A stretch of 64,000 nt of DNA from Dermacentor variabilis. Taxonomy: Eukaryota; Arthropoda; Arachnida; Ixodida; Ixodidae. This document shows, piece after piece, positions 1 through 9,989 of this stretch. The stretch is from positions 1,612,001 to 1,676,000 of the forward strand of contig NW_027460401.1 in assembly GCF_050947875.1 (NCBI RefSeq). The letters are read 5' to 3'. Made by a program: the position numbers and the translations under genes. Under the pieces are notes generated by a model that searched no databases, was not told the origin of the DNA, and worked only from the letters and a program-made list of their open reading frames with translations. The stretch's first letter is position 1. Each line of letters starts with the position of its first letter.

Positions 1-545
1 TCGCAATAGCAGAGCTGTAAGCCTCTGCTAGCGACTCAAAGGTAAAGCGCTACGCGCGAGTAGCGGCGGCGCTGTTACCCAATTGGCACCTTATTCTCAT
101 GATCATCAGAATCACTCTGTTTGCATATAGAAGCAACTGCGGCTGCGGTATGCAGACGTGTACAACTTACGCGCTCCAGACAGCACTTACGGGTGTTGCA
201 TAATATGCATGCCGCATAATGGTGCGCGTGTACTCTTTTCGCTCAGCAAAACAGTGAAGGTTCAGAAGCGCGCAGCCGCGATCGTTACTTGCATGATTTT
301 GACCGTTTGCCAAAGCATGGGCAATGGTATTTGGCCACCGTAATCGTGAACGACAAAGATCGTGCCATTTAGCACTATATATCCCGGGGACTTTGACGGA
401 TCTTCGGGGAGCACTTGCAGCAGCATGCGCTCACAAATGCTTACTGTGTACACGATAAATTGAGCTTTCCCCTGCCTGCCTCGCGCTGTCGGAGTGCCAA
501 GCTGCTGTAGCTGTCGCTCGCCCCTTTGATAGAATGCTGTTTACT
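1..545. other. no gene recognised
   Basis: Only short open frames with no recognisable motif on either strand. No repeat family was recognised. Confidence 0.5.
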
Positions 546-655
546 AACCGGAGGGGCCCAATTCATAGAGCTGTTGGTTCGATCAGTGCCCTTTGCCATT
601 TGCTGGCCGTCTTCGCTAATAATTCCTCCAGCATCGGAATTGGCTCAAGTTTTCT
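546..655 (+). repeat. MITE-like fragment (one end)
   Basis: The stretch starting GGAGGGGCCCAATTCA resembles the terminal motif GGGGCCGAATTCACAAAA, which is seen as its reverse complement near 7806-7836. The following bases (CGCTAATA, CCAGCATC, ATTGGCT) match 7655-7715 in the same order. I infer a truncated copy of the same short non-autonomous element; the superfamily is not known. Confidence 0.45.
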
Positions 656-1510
656 ATGATGAACAATCCTACATAACCTAAGAGCTTTTTTTTGTGAACA
701 AAGGCCCATCTTTTGCGCGCTGAGGAGAACACGGTGACGTCAACAACGGCTTGCCACATCACAGAGCTGCAGCCATCGAGTCACTATATATACGCAGCAG
801 CACACGCTTGAAATACAAAAACCTGATCAAGCCCACCAGTTTTTGTCGTTGCCGGTACATTCGGCTATGGGTTACATATGGGGAAAATGTCCGGAGCCCT
901 GTAGTATACAAGTGTGAAAACATTGCGGACGGTGTGCCTTCTTTCTGTGACAAGATAATTTACCTGGCCGAGTAGCTGTTTGCTGTGCATGTAACTTGGA
1001 GGGAAAGAACATACCCTCACAGCACCGGCGCTCTTATATATGACTAAGCTATCTTTTAATTCTGCACCCACCGCTGCACAACGCGACGAGCAGATGCGGA
1101 GCAGCGTCCCCCCAAGCGAACGAATGGTTCACGTTTCGATGCATCGCGCCCTGCGACGTTCAATCAGCAGCTGGTTGCGTATCGAGGCCACCTTCGTAGT
1201 CGAGCATACAGTGACACGCAAATTGTGTTGAATTTTGTGCTTTCGTATGTCGCTCGTAGTACATTGGTACGACCGGGCCACGAACCCTAATTATTCCTTT
1301 GCCCGTATTAATTGTTCGCAAGATCATATGTCACACGAAATCTTGATGCAGGACATAACGTTAGCGGAGGCGGCCCGACGACCGGCAAGTGTGCCTCGCG
1401 AGCTTCGCGAATTCGTCCCGCTGCGAAAAAGAGCGTCGCACATCGGCTCTGCTCGCGTTAGTCGTGTATAAGGGACGTTCGGTTTGTAGCGCCCATCGCC
1501 TATGCAAACC
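656..1510. other. no gene recognised
   Basis: Short open frames overlap on both strands without any domain motif. AT-rich and GC-moderate DNA are mixed. I see nothing that supports a gene. Confidence 0.5.
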
Positions 1511-1580
1511 ACTGCAGGCGGGGATCGAACCAGCGGTCTCGGCACCTCAACAGGCCTTGCACTGAGCCACATCGCAGCGG
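1511..1580 (-). repeat. tRNA-derived SINE head (degenerate)
   Basis: Read on the minus strand, the block has an A-box-like TGGCTCAGTGC followed about 35 bases later by a B-box-like GGTTCGATCC. These are the internal RNA polymerase III promoter elements of tRNAs and tRNA-derived SINEs. The acceptor and T stems do not pair well, so it is not a functional tRNA gene. It differs from the SINE at 36773. A decayed tRNA pseudogene is an equally good reading. Confidence 0.4.
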
Positions 1581-2817
1581 GTGAATATTATTTTAACACT
1601 GCTATTTTTTACGTATGTTTGCGAAATTTAAACAACTTCATGACAAAATTTTGCATGATAAAATTTTGCCAGAACCCCTGTAGCCTTCGCCGTGAGTGTG
1701 CATCAGAAATCGCATCAGAAATAAATAAATACAAAAAAGCGAGCGTAATCATAGGCGTATTCTGCGCCACAGTGTATTTGCCGCTCGGCCAACGGGAGTT
1801 GGAAAACAAGAAATCTGCGAAAACCACAACTTAGCCATGCCTAAGCCACGTATATAAAACGATCTAGAGCATAAGACGACCTAGAGTCGAAACTAGAGTA
1901 TAAAACGACCTAGAGTAACTTAACATGTCGAAACTGTGCCTGCGTGAATTCAGGGTGTCTAGGGCCTAGTCAGGTGACCATGTGTGTCACCTTTAGCACT
2001 CTTCACCCGGACAACTGTATATTGTCTAAATTTCAATAAAGTCAAAGTGAAAGTCGAAAACACGATAAAACAGAGATGGGAACTGCCAACACTGCCCGCA
2101 ATGTATTTTTGTGGTCGCCGTCCCAGAATTAGTTGAATAATCGAACGAATTGTTGCTGTACCCCGCTGCATGACACATTTCCCGCTTCGTGGCTTTTTTG
2201 TTCCTCGGCCAGTGTGCGCAAAGCGAGAGCTCTCGGTCACGCGCCTCGGTTTGCGAAGTGGGAACGGAAAAGCAAGTAGGATACCGCGGGCGGCTGACTG
2301 CGTGACGTCAGAGCGAGTATAGAAATAAGTCTCGCACGTTGGAGAGCGGCTGCAGCGTTTGGCGTCGCGGGGATTCATGAGGACGTCATGGGAAAATTTG
2401 TCTGGTTTGATGCCTCATTTGCGGCTTTTGGTTTTCCGACATTGCCTGTGGCCTGTAGATAGCACGATTGTTGTCCTTGAGCCGGAATACTCCAAGAGGC
2501 GGACATTACGAGTACAAAAAAAAACAAAACCCAACGAAACATATATTCAACAAAATAACAAAAACACTAATTAGCTTCTTTATTAATTACTTCAAGGCAC
2601 ATATTGTAACTTACGAATCGCAGCCAATGATTTTGCAAAACGTATCCACTTGAAATGAATCTCCAGGAGGAGACCAGTTTCGACATAATATTTCCCAAAT
2701 TATGGGACGAAATACATGGGTGTGTTTCAGTTACTTTCGTGCTTAAATTTGTTATTTAGAAAAACACCTTACAGGCCCTGTCGGGCATTGAGTAAGGGGG
2801 GCAATGTAACAATGGCA
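1581..2817. other. no gene recognised; short direct repeats near 1850-1915
   Basis: A short direct-repeat cluster lies at about 1850-1915, with CGACCTAGAG and TATAAAACGA(C/T)CTAGAG recurring. The stretch at 2280-2360 is GC-richer and contains TGACGTCA followed by a weak TATA-like GAGTATAGAAATAAG, which could be a core promoter, but no coding exon was recognised downstream. Confidence 0.4.
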
Positions 2818-3060
2818 TTATGAAACATCGTTCCAGCGCACAATTGAACACGGACGAGAAGAGAAGAACAGCACAAACGCCGGTAAAAGGTCGACAAGGG
2901 TCGAGGAAGGGTTTGCACACGCAAGAGGAGGGGAGACAGGGCCGAATGTACTAGAAAGTATATCGCTAAGTATAGACAGCTGGGGTGCTATAACATAAAG
3001 CTGTTCCAAACTTTTCTATTCCAATTCTGCAATCAGCCCTCAGCAATTGGTCAAAATCTT
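2818..3060 (-). repeat. dispersed repeat related to the 6.8-7.0 kb region
   Basis: The block holding GAACACGGACGAGAAGAG and CACAAACGCCGG recurs at 6908-6958. The flanking CTATTCCAATTCTG recurs in reverse complement beside the palindrome at 6815-6870. It appears to be a diverged member of the repeat found at the 5' side of the LINE ending near 6780. No coding content. Confidence 0.5.
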
Positions 3061-3066
3061 TTTGTA

Positions 3067-3420
3067 CCACCCCCACTTCGCCTGTCTGTCACCCGACGTC
3101 ACGAAAACTGCGATAGCGGCCCATTTGATATGACATGAACACACTGATAATGCACGATTGGACCGAACAAAAGAAAAAGAAGTTATTTCTGATTCGACGC
3201 CTTCTCGGCATTAACCCTCGGGTACCGGTCAACAATTTTCGGGCTGCATCCACTTCACCTGCCTGTCACGCTACGTCATAAAACCGCGAAAACTCAGCGC
3301 GTCAAAGTGACGTGTACGTTTTAAAGATGCATTAATATGCCGAACAAAACAGAATTTTTTTCTGAATAGCCGCAGGCTGCCCTGTTCCGAAAGGAATAAA
3401 AGATGGCTGCCGCCGATCGC
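3067..3420 (+). repeat. imperfect tandem duplication, about 175-bp unit
   Basis: The stretch beginning CCACTTCGCCTGTCTGTCAC near 3073 is repeated as CCACTTCACCTGCCTGTCAC near 3250, with the same order of downstream landmarks (ACGTCA, GAAAACT, CCGAACAAAA). The unit offset is about 177 bp. A partial third copy may precede it. I do not know the family. I recognised nothing between 3421 and 3745. Confidence 0.5.
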
Positions 3421-4005
3421 TCAGGCACTGGCTACTCGCACCTGCCGGAGAGCATGGGTTTATTTGCGTACAATAAACCTTTTTGCGTGGCCGTGTAACG
3501 TTTTGAAGCACTTTCGGTACGTTTACGACCTCGCTCTGCCAACTCTTATTTGCCGAGGATCCGTTTTAGCGGCATTCTTGGCGTTCCGTTGCATGACACC
3601 GCGATTTTCGACCAGCCACCTCAAGCCAGCGGACCAATCGCAGATGCCGGCACCACCCTCTGCATCCGGTTAGCGATTTTCAGTGCCCTGGCTCGGCCCC
3701 ATCGCATCCCTCTCCACTTGAGCGTGCTCCTCGCCTCTTGTCAGCCAATTTCATTTCATTTTCATTTCATTTATTTGTTGTTTGAGACATACAGCTGTCT
3801 CAGGTGCTGCAGCAAAAGGCAGTATTCTTGCCTGACAAAGGCTGCAGCACCCAAAGCATGTTGACACTCTGAAGCAAACAAGAGCACAACAAGTGTTACA
3901 ATTTTCGAAATATGATAACATATCAAAAGTGATTAACAATTCGAATCTCAATCAGAACATGTTAAAAAGGAAAATAAAACAATGACATTGTGGTACATAA
4001 GGAAG

Positions 4006-4284
4006 TTATACAATAAAGCAGCGAAGAAAATACGTTTTAACAGATTTCTTGAACCTCAAGCTTGATTTCGAGGTTTGTAATTGTTCCAGGATTGTGGGAT
4101 TATTGTTTATTAAGGTTGATATTTGAAAGTCTAATGCCTGTTTCCCGTAGTTCGTGCGAGTAAGCGGTATAGAGATTGGGTCATGTCTGAGATTAGACGG
4201 AGTTTCTTTGGTGGCGAAGGTCTGATTAAATTGTATGTGATCAGCTTGACGGAGACGGAACGCCTCGAGCGATAGTTTATGCAA
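4006..4284 (-). pseudogene. LINE ORF2, C-terminal tail
   Basis: A 92-residue segment, rich in basic and hydrophobic residues, lying directly downstream of the RT segment in a different frame. CR1-like ORF2 proteins usually have such a tail (RTNYGKQALDFQ, followed by a SLRFKKSVKTYFL-type end). Assignment rests mainly on position and on the resemblance of the tail. Confidence 0.7.
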
Positions 4285-4295
4285 AAATAGGTGGT

Positions 4296-5159
4296 CTATA
4301 TGGAGTATGCCAAGCTTATCAAAAACGGTTTAGTGTGTGCAAGAACAGGTAGGTTACAAACTGCCCTTACGGCTCTTTTTTGCAGCCTATATAGTGACAT
4401 AAGGTTAGTTTTGGTAGTAGTTCCCCAGACCACAGGTGAATAGTGTAGACGAGAGTGTATTAGTGTGTAATATAGCTGTTTCTTTAAATTCATTGGAATA
4501 AGATGCTTTAACATGTTAATCATTCCCATCGCTCTACGAATGACGGCTCTGAGGGTCTCCACATGAATGGACCAATACAGGTTTTCGTTAAACCATACGC
4601 CTAAAAATTTTACGCACTTCGTATTTTCTATAATGCGCCCCCCAAAATTTAACTCGTAGTGACCCATCAGCTTCTTTCCTTTAAGTCTAAATATGACGTA
4701 CTTTGTTTTTTCGCAGCTCAGTTGTATTTGATTTGAATTTAGCCAACAGGTGAGGTGCCCCATCCATCTATTGGCTGCGTTAAATGCTTCTTGAATGTTA
4801 TGATCAGAGAAGAAAACGCTGGTGTCATCTGCATACAAAGTTATGCACTGTGTGTTTGGGATGTTAACAATATCATTGATATAGAGAAGAAACAAAGTTG
4901 GGCCTAGGATTGAGCCCTGAGGAACACCGCAGTTTAAATCAAGAAGCTGGGACTTAGAATCATTTAGGCAAACAAACTGCTTACGGGAGCTGAGATAGTT
5001 CTTAATTAAAATATATGCTACACCTCTTATGCCATACCAGGGTAACTTTCGGAGCAAAATATCGTGATTAATAGAGTCAAAAGCCTTTCGGAAATCCAAA
5101 AACACTCCAATAGTGTAAGCCTGTTTTTCAAAGTTGTTAATTAAGTGGTCTTTTCGCAT
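4296..5159 (-). pseudogene. LINE ORF2, reverse transcriptase core
   Basis: A 287-residue segment continuing the RT after a single-base shift. It shows the catalytic motifs in order: FLDFRKAFDSINHD (first Asp), GVPQGSILGPTLF, and LYADDTSVFF with the two catalytic Asp residues intact, then the thumb region (KFLGVWFNENL). It ends at a frameshift in a run of T within HTKPF, after which 4006-4284 continues. The core motifs are all present, so the damage here is confined to frame. Confidence 0.85.
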
Positions 5160-6777
5160 GCAAAAGCGCGTGCTGAGTAGACTTTTGTTTCTGAAACCCG
5201 AATTGTGCTGGTACTATTGCTTTGTTTTTTGTCAAGTGCCCAACTATTCTTTTATTTAAAATGCGTTCAGGGATTTTAGAAAAGATAGGAAGAACTGAAA
5301 TGGGTCTGAAATTATTGAGGTTATCTAACGCACCCCCCTTATGCAGTGCCACTATTCTCGCAATTTTCATTAGCATGGGAAATTCACCAGTCGATAAGAC
5401 GAGGTTGCAGATATGCGAAAGCGGGTGACATATAACTTGCGCTACACTCTTTACAGGCTTTGTACTTATTTCGTCCGCTCCACATGCGCAGTTATTCTTT
5501 ATGACGTCTGCTATCTCGGCTGGGCTTGTTGGGTACAGGAATATAGTGGGCATATCAGAACATCCTTTGTATGCTTCACATCGGCCTACAGGAGCATCGC
5601 TACACTGCGCAGCAGAAACCTGGAAATGCGAGTTAAATTTGTTGGCTAGGCATTTCCCTGATAATGGTATCCCGTCGATAACTATTGACTGAGGACAGTT
5701 CGCTTTGCTGCCCGTCAATAATTCTCGAAATGTTCTCCAAAGCAGTGAAGGATTGTTTGCAGCCGCAGTAAACTTATTCTGATAGTACTCGCGTTTAGCC
5801 TTCTTCATTTTAGAGTTTGTTTTATTTCGAAGCTGCTTGTAGGCTTGCAGGACGTGTTGATCTTTCGATTTAATGAATGTTTCAAATAACTTTTTACGGC
5901 GTTCAATTTCTTTATATAGTTCGTAGGACACCCAAGGCTTTCTAATTTTTCGGTGCGTTTTGCGCATTTCAAGCGGGAAACAAGTGTCATAAATTTCTTT
6001 AAAGAGTGCTATAAACTTACTGTAAGCCTGGTCAACATTTTGTTCTCTCTCTATTACACTCCAATCGGTGTTAGTTACAAGCTCCTGGAACTTCGTAAGG
6101 TTATTGTCACTTATCTTTCTTATTGCTCTCGCTTCTTTCCCATTCTGCGAAACACTACGATGGTTAGAGCGCGGTATAATGCAAAAGATTGGTAAGTGGT
6201 CACTGATGCCGCTAGATATTATGCCCGAGACCACTTCATCACTTAAATGGTTCGTTATACACAAGTCTAACAGTGTACTTGTTTCGACATTAATTCTTGT
6301 TGGCGCTTCGATTAAATTCCGACAGCCATAAGAGTGAATAACATCGAGTAGATCACATTTATGAGAGTTCTCAAGAAGGAGGTCAATATTAAAGTCACCA
6401 GTGAGTAACACGGGCACTTTCAACAACAAGCTGTGCTCCAGGATCTTTTCAACAGTTTGCAAAAAAATATTCACACTACCTGCAGGTGGACGGTACAGGA
6501 CAGCAAGAAGCAGGCCGTCACACTCAACCACAAGTGATTCGCAATCATCGCTAACCATACTGTACTCTTTTAACTCGTTGTACAATACGTCATTGCGAAA
6601 ATAGAATGCAATGCCACCACCTCTTCGTTTACATCGCGAAACAGACACACAGACACAATTAGATAAGACAAACCGTTCACTGTAGGCAATGCTATTCGTT
6701 TTGAAATCAAACAGAATTGACCTCCTATAAACAAGGAGAACGTTTGACTGGCCTGTCCAGACAACCCTGCGGATCAC
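5137..6777 (-). pseudogene. LINE ORF2, endonuclease and N-terminal RT segment
   Basis: A 546-residue open segment. Near residue 125 it has the endonuclease motif LTGDFNIDLL and later the ISDHLPI motif, both typical of the exonuclease-endonuclease-phosphatase fold that nicks the target DNA. The C-terminal third begins the reverse transcriptase (NNFRPISVLPIFSK, PAQFGFQKQKST), which copies RNA at the nick. The true start is missing: the segment begins after the family's usual N-terminal catalytic region. The frame is lost at about 5150, where the next segment continues in another frame. Confidence 0.85.
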
Positions 6778-6872
6778 CCTGCGGATGCTAGCGTCGGCGG
6801 TTACGCAAATTTGACGTCAGGAGATTGGAATAAAAACATATTGGAATAGTTTTACGTTATAGGGCCCCTGGA

Positions 6873-7033
6873 CTAGATGGTTGTGATTGGCGTTATCGAA
6901 CATCGCTCTGGCGCACAGTTGAACACGGACGAGAAGAGAAGGACAACACAAACGCCGGGGCGGCGTCTGTGTTGTCCTTCTGTTCAACTGTGCGCTGGAG
7001 CGATGTTCGATAATGCCAATCACAACCACCTAG
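6873..7033. repeat. foldback/palindromic element
   Basis: The left arm (6873-6957) and right arm (6962-7033) are reverse complements, apart from a deletion of about 16 bases in the right arm and a few mismatches. Shared landmarks are GGTTGTGATTGGC, CGAACATCGCTC, GCGCACAGTTGAAC and their complements. The centre is only a few bases. It sits next to the 5' end of the minus-strand LINE and one arm is related to 2826-2886. Confidence 0.85.
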
Positions 7034-7042
7034 CCTAGCTGT

Positions 7043-7555
7043 CCATACTTAATATAACCGTGAGCTGTTGAGTACAATGAAAACAACTCAAAAATAAATC
7101 TAAGACAACTGTACAGTGGCTGAACTAAAAAAAACTAAACAAAGCACAGAATGCTCAAGCATAACAAAATAGTAAGAGGAATGAGAATAAGTAAAAATGC
7201 ATAATAGAGCGTTTCTTTTTAAAAGTAAGTGGAAAAACAGTGCCTTTTACGGCCTGTTTCAGGCGCATATCTCCTAACGGGTGTCACTCTGGAAATTCAT
7301 TCCAAGTGGATACGCCTTCCAAGCTCACCGGCCACAATTCGTGATTTGAAATATATGCCGTAAATTAATTATTTTGAAGTTACTTTTGAATTTTTAGTTA
7401 GTTCAAGATGTGTTTCGATTTCTCGTAGCGAATAATTTACTCCTCTCTGAATAATGCAGCTCAAGGACTAGAACTATGTTATCTGCTACAGGCGACTTAA
7501 TAAAAAAAAAATAAGAATCCTGAAAACTTAGGAAGTATCATCCCATATAGGCGCG
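7043..7555. other. no gene recognised
   Basis: AT-rich, without a usable open frame. I see no repeat or motif I can name. Confidence 0.5.
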
Positions 7556-7836
7556 CACCCAGCGGCAAATTAAGATCGAACGTTGAAATTGAAATAGCGA
7601 CAGAAATTCGTGTAGGCGCTGAATTGGCTTGTCTTTCGTAAGCGCTTTTCGCCATTGGTCAGCCAGCGTCGCTAATATCGTCCAGCATCAGGATTGGCTG
7701 AAATGTTCTCCTACACTGAAACTGTTCGTCACAGAATGTGACAGTCAATCAGTATGCTGACATCTATTAGCTAAGGCGATCGGCCAATGGCGAAAGACAC
7801 TGATGAAATAAACGTTTTGTGAATTCGGCCCCAGAG
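7556..7836. repeat. MITE-like element
   Basis: The right end reads AACGTTTTGTGAATTCGGCC, the complement of a GGGGCCGAATTCACAAAA-type terminus. Internally, CGCCATTGG (about 7649) and CCAATGGCG (about 7785) form inverted repeats. The middle matches the fragment at 546-655. No coding capacity. The left terminus is not clearly defined. Confidence 0.45.
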
Positions 7837-9094
7837 TTACTGGGCTCGAGGTGTGTGACGTGCTAGGGCTGTTGATTTAAACTTTGTGGTGAGGTACAAC
7901 CGACCTTCCTTTGGTGGGGAAAACCAACGGCGTGCCGTTATGTTCGAGTTTGTAGGAATGCTCGAACGGCGTAAATTTTGTCCAAGCGTTCCCCTTGCTT
8001 CTGTTCATCAACATCAATGTTGAGTCCGGACTCTTCAATCAACAAACACGGAGACTAACATCAATTTGATTTCCCTGGAAATGTGCAGCTCTTCATTATT
8101 GCAATCATGTATCTACAGTTGATCTAGGCGTGCTTTCGCTACAAGCACGTGCCCATATACGAAGCAGCGAGGTGTCTTCTATGCCCTTGCTCCCACTGTC
8201 CTACCACAAGATGAAAATCCGACCAGGCCAGTGTCGGAACCTCTTTCAGCGAGTTCTACTTTCAGTCTGTGTTGAATTATATATTGTTTGTGCCACTGAG
8301 TCAGCAGTTTGTCTTTATTACTTATCTTACTAAGGGCAGTCTATATTTTATGTTTACTGCTTGTAGTACAAAAGGGGGCTGTATTTTAGTTTCCGCGCAT
8401 TGACATGTGTTCTCTCAAAAAGCTTCGCTTGCTTTTCGTGGCGTAATAAAAGAAATAAAACAAGTGCAATCACCAGTGGTATTCGCGACCCGAGGCTCTG
8501 CCGGGTCTTTGTATTCCTGCGATTGTTTTCAAACACTTCATAGCGGCAAATAATGGCATGCCTCGTTATGAACTTGAAAAGTTTTGTTTTCATAAAATGA
8601 TAAGCCAGCTTTGTTGCAGTGGCATCTTTTGTTACAAGCATATGTAGGAAATAACTTGAATGTTATATCCAATATTTTTGTTCGTTCTAAGTGTGCACAT
8701 AATAAATGTGAGCTGAAACAACATAGACAATTTTGTCATTACCAATGGAAAAAAAGGTGTGTTTCATCGTATTCCTTCTAAATAATGCAATAAAGCTACA
8801 TCCGCGACGGTCTCAATGTTATTATTTTTCACCATGTTTCCTTCTCGAAAGCATGTGCACATGTTAAGTCGAATAACACGTATAATGATCAAATTGGAGG
8901 TCGGTAGAGCAGCAAGAAAAAATTCCGCGCAGGTGAAACCATTTCGGATTGTGAGAAACTTTCTGCATTTACTAAATGAATTTTCACCACAGAAATTACA
9001 ACAATAAGATGTGTTTTTACTCACTGTCCTCATGCAAAATGAGAACAAGAGAACAAAACATATACGCACACCGTGCCGACGTTCGCGCTCGAGT
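7837..9094. other. no gene recognised
   Basis: Low-complexity and AT-rich stretches. The longest open frames, about 100 codons on the minus strand, carry no recognisable motif and overlap frames on the other strand. Nothing here can be named. Confidence 0.5.
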
Positions 9095-9272
9095 TTTCGG
9101 ACACGGCGCGGCCATTTCTATGGGGGCGTAATGCAAGCATGCAGGTGCACCAGGCATTGCATGCGCATTAAAGAATATGTGCACGGTCAAAATGAGTCCG
9201 GAGCCCCCTCACTACGGCGCGCCTCATGAATATATCGTGGTTTTGGCACGAAGAAACCCATAGTTTTCAGTA
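9095..9272 (+). repeat. Ruka-type SINE fragment (3' body)
   Basis: It matches the body of the SINE at 36773-37014 in order: GGCC, then ATGGGGGCG, a GCGCATTAAAGAA block, GGTCAAAAT, CCGGAG, CACTACGGCG, GCCTCAT, and GTGGTTTTGGCACG. The tRNA-derived head is not recognisable, so this is a diverged 5'-truncated copy. Confidence 0.75.
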
Positions 9273-9989
9273 TAAACGTACAGATGCATTCATGATCGTG
9301 CGGGATTTCCAAACTCACGAAATGCCTTTGCAGGAACGATGCTTCCCATTGTTGAGCACATCGATAGTTGGCGTATTGGATTTCGGATGATTTCGTGGCA
9401 GACGAGTATCATTTGTACTCTTCCGATTCCCCTCTAATAAGGCAATTGATTTGCATTAACGTCTTTTGTACCTCTGACATTTTTTTCTTTGTTGGCGACC
9501 CCTGGAATTCACTCGGAAAAGGCCTAAGTCTATGCGAGCAGGTTGAACTGTGAACGAGGCCTAGCGACCAAACCGCGGGTACAACGCATATTTATGCGCG
9601 TTCAGTTTTGTCTGCACGGTGGGTCGTATAGATGGATGGGCAAAATTTTCACACTCAACAAATGGACAATGTTATAAAATTTCGCAAAGGGAAATGGCAT
9701 TCGTAAAGAGTATGAACAAAGAGAAAACACTGCAGAATTAAAACTGATTTAGTGTTTCGCTGGTCAAACAGCTCGGCGTTGAAGCAAGGAGCGTGACTGC
9801 AGCACGCTTCTTACTCCAAACCATCCAGTCGCAATAACGTGCACATAAGGGCAACATAATACGCCGGCAGCGTTCCCGAATCCGTCCGCTGAGCGCAGGC
9901 GTTCGTGATCGCGCATATGTATTTATACACGTGGGCCTTTCGACAGCTGAAGGGGCTCGGCGCGAGCTGTCGCCGTTGTACGAATTCCC
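9273..9989. other. no gene recognised
   Basis: No reading frame with a recognisable motif and no repeat recognised. Confidence 0.5.

Larger units (their letters stand above)
3746..6780 (-). mobile_element. CR1/Jockey-like LINE, 5'-incomplete and frameshifted
   Basis: A minus-strand non-LTR retrotransposon with an AP-type endonuclease then a reverse transcriptase, spread over three reading-frame segments. Its 3' end lies near 3746-3775, where the minus strand ends in ATGAAA-type short repeats. The N-terminal part of the endonuclease is missing, so the copy is 5'-truncated or rearranged near 6780. Two single-base frameshifts split the protein. The clade is judged from RT motif style (GVPQGSILGP, YADD) and could be another member of the Jockey/CR1 group. 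Confidence 0.85.

Noticed and set aside
1502..1834. 110-codon plus-strand frame
   Set aside because: It begins within the degenerate tRNA-derived segment and has no motif.
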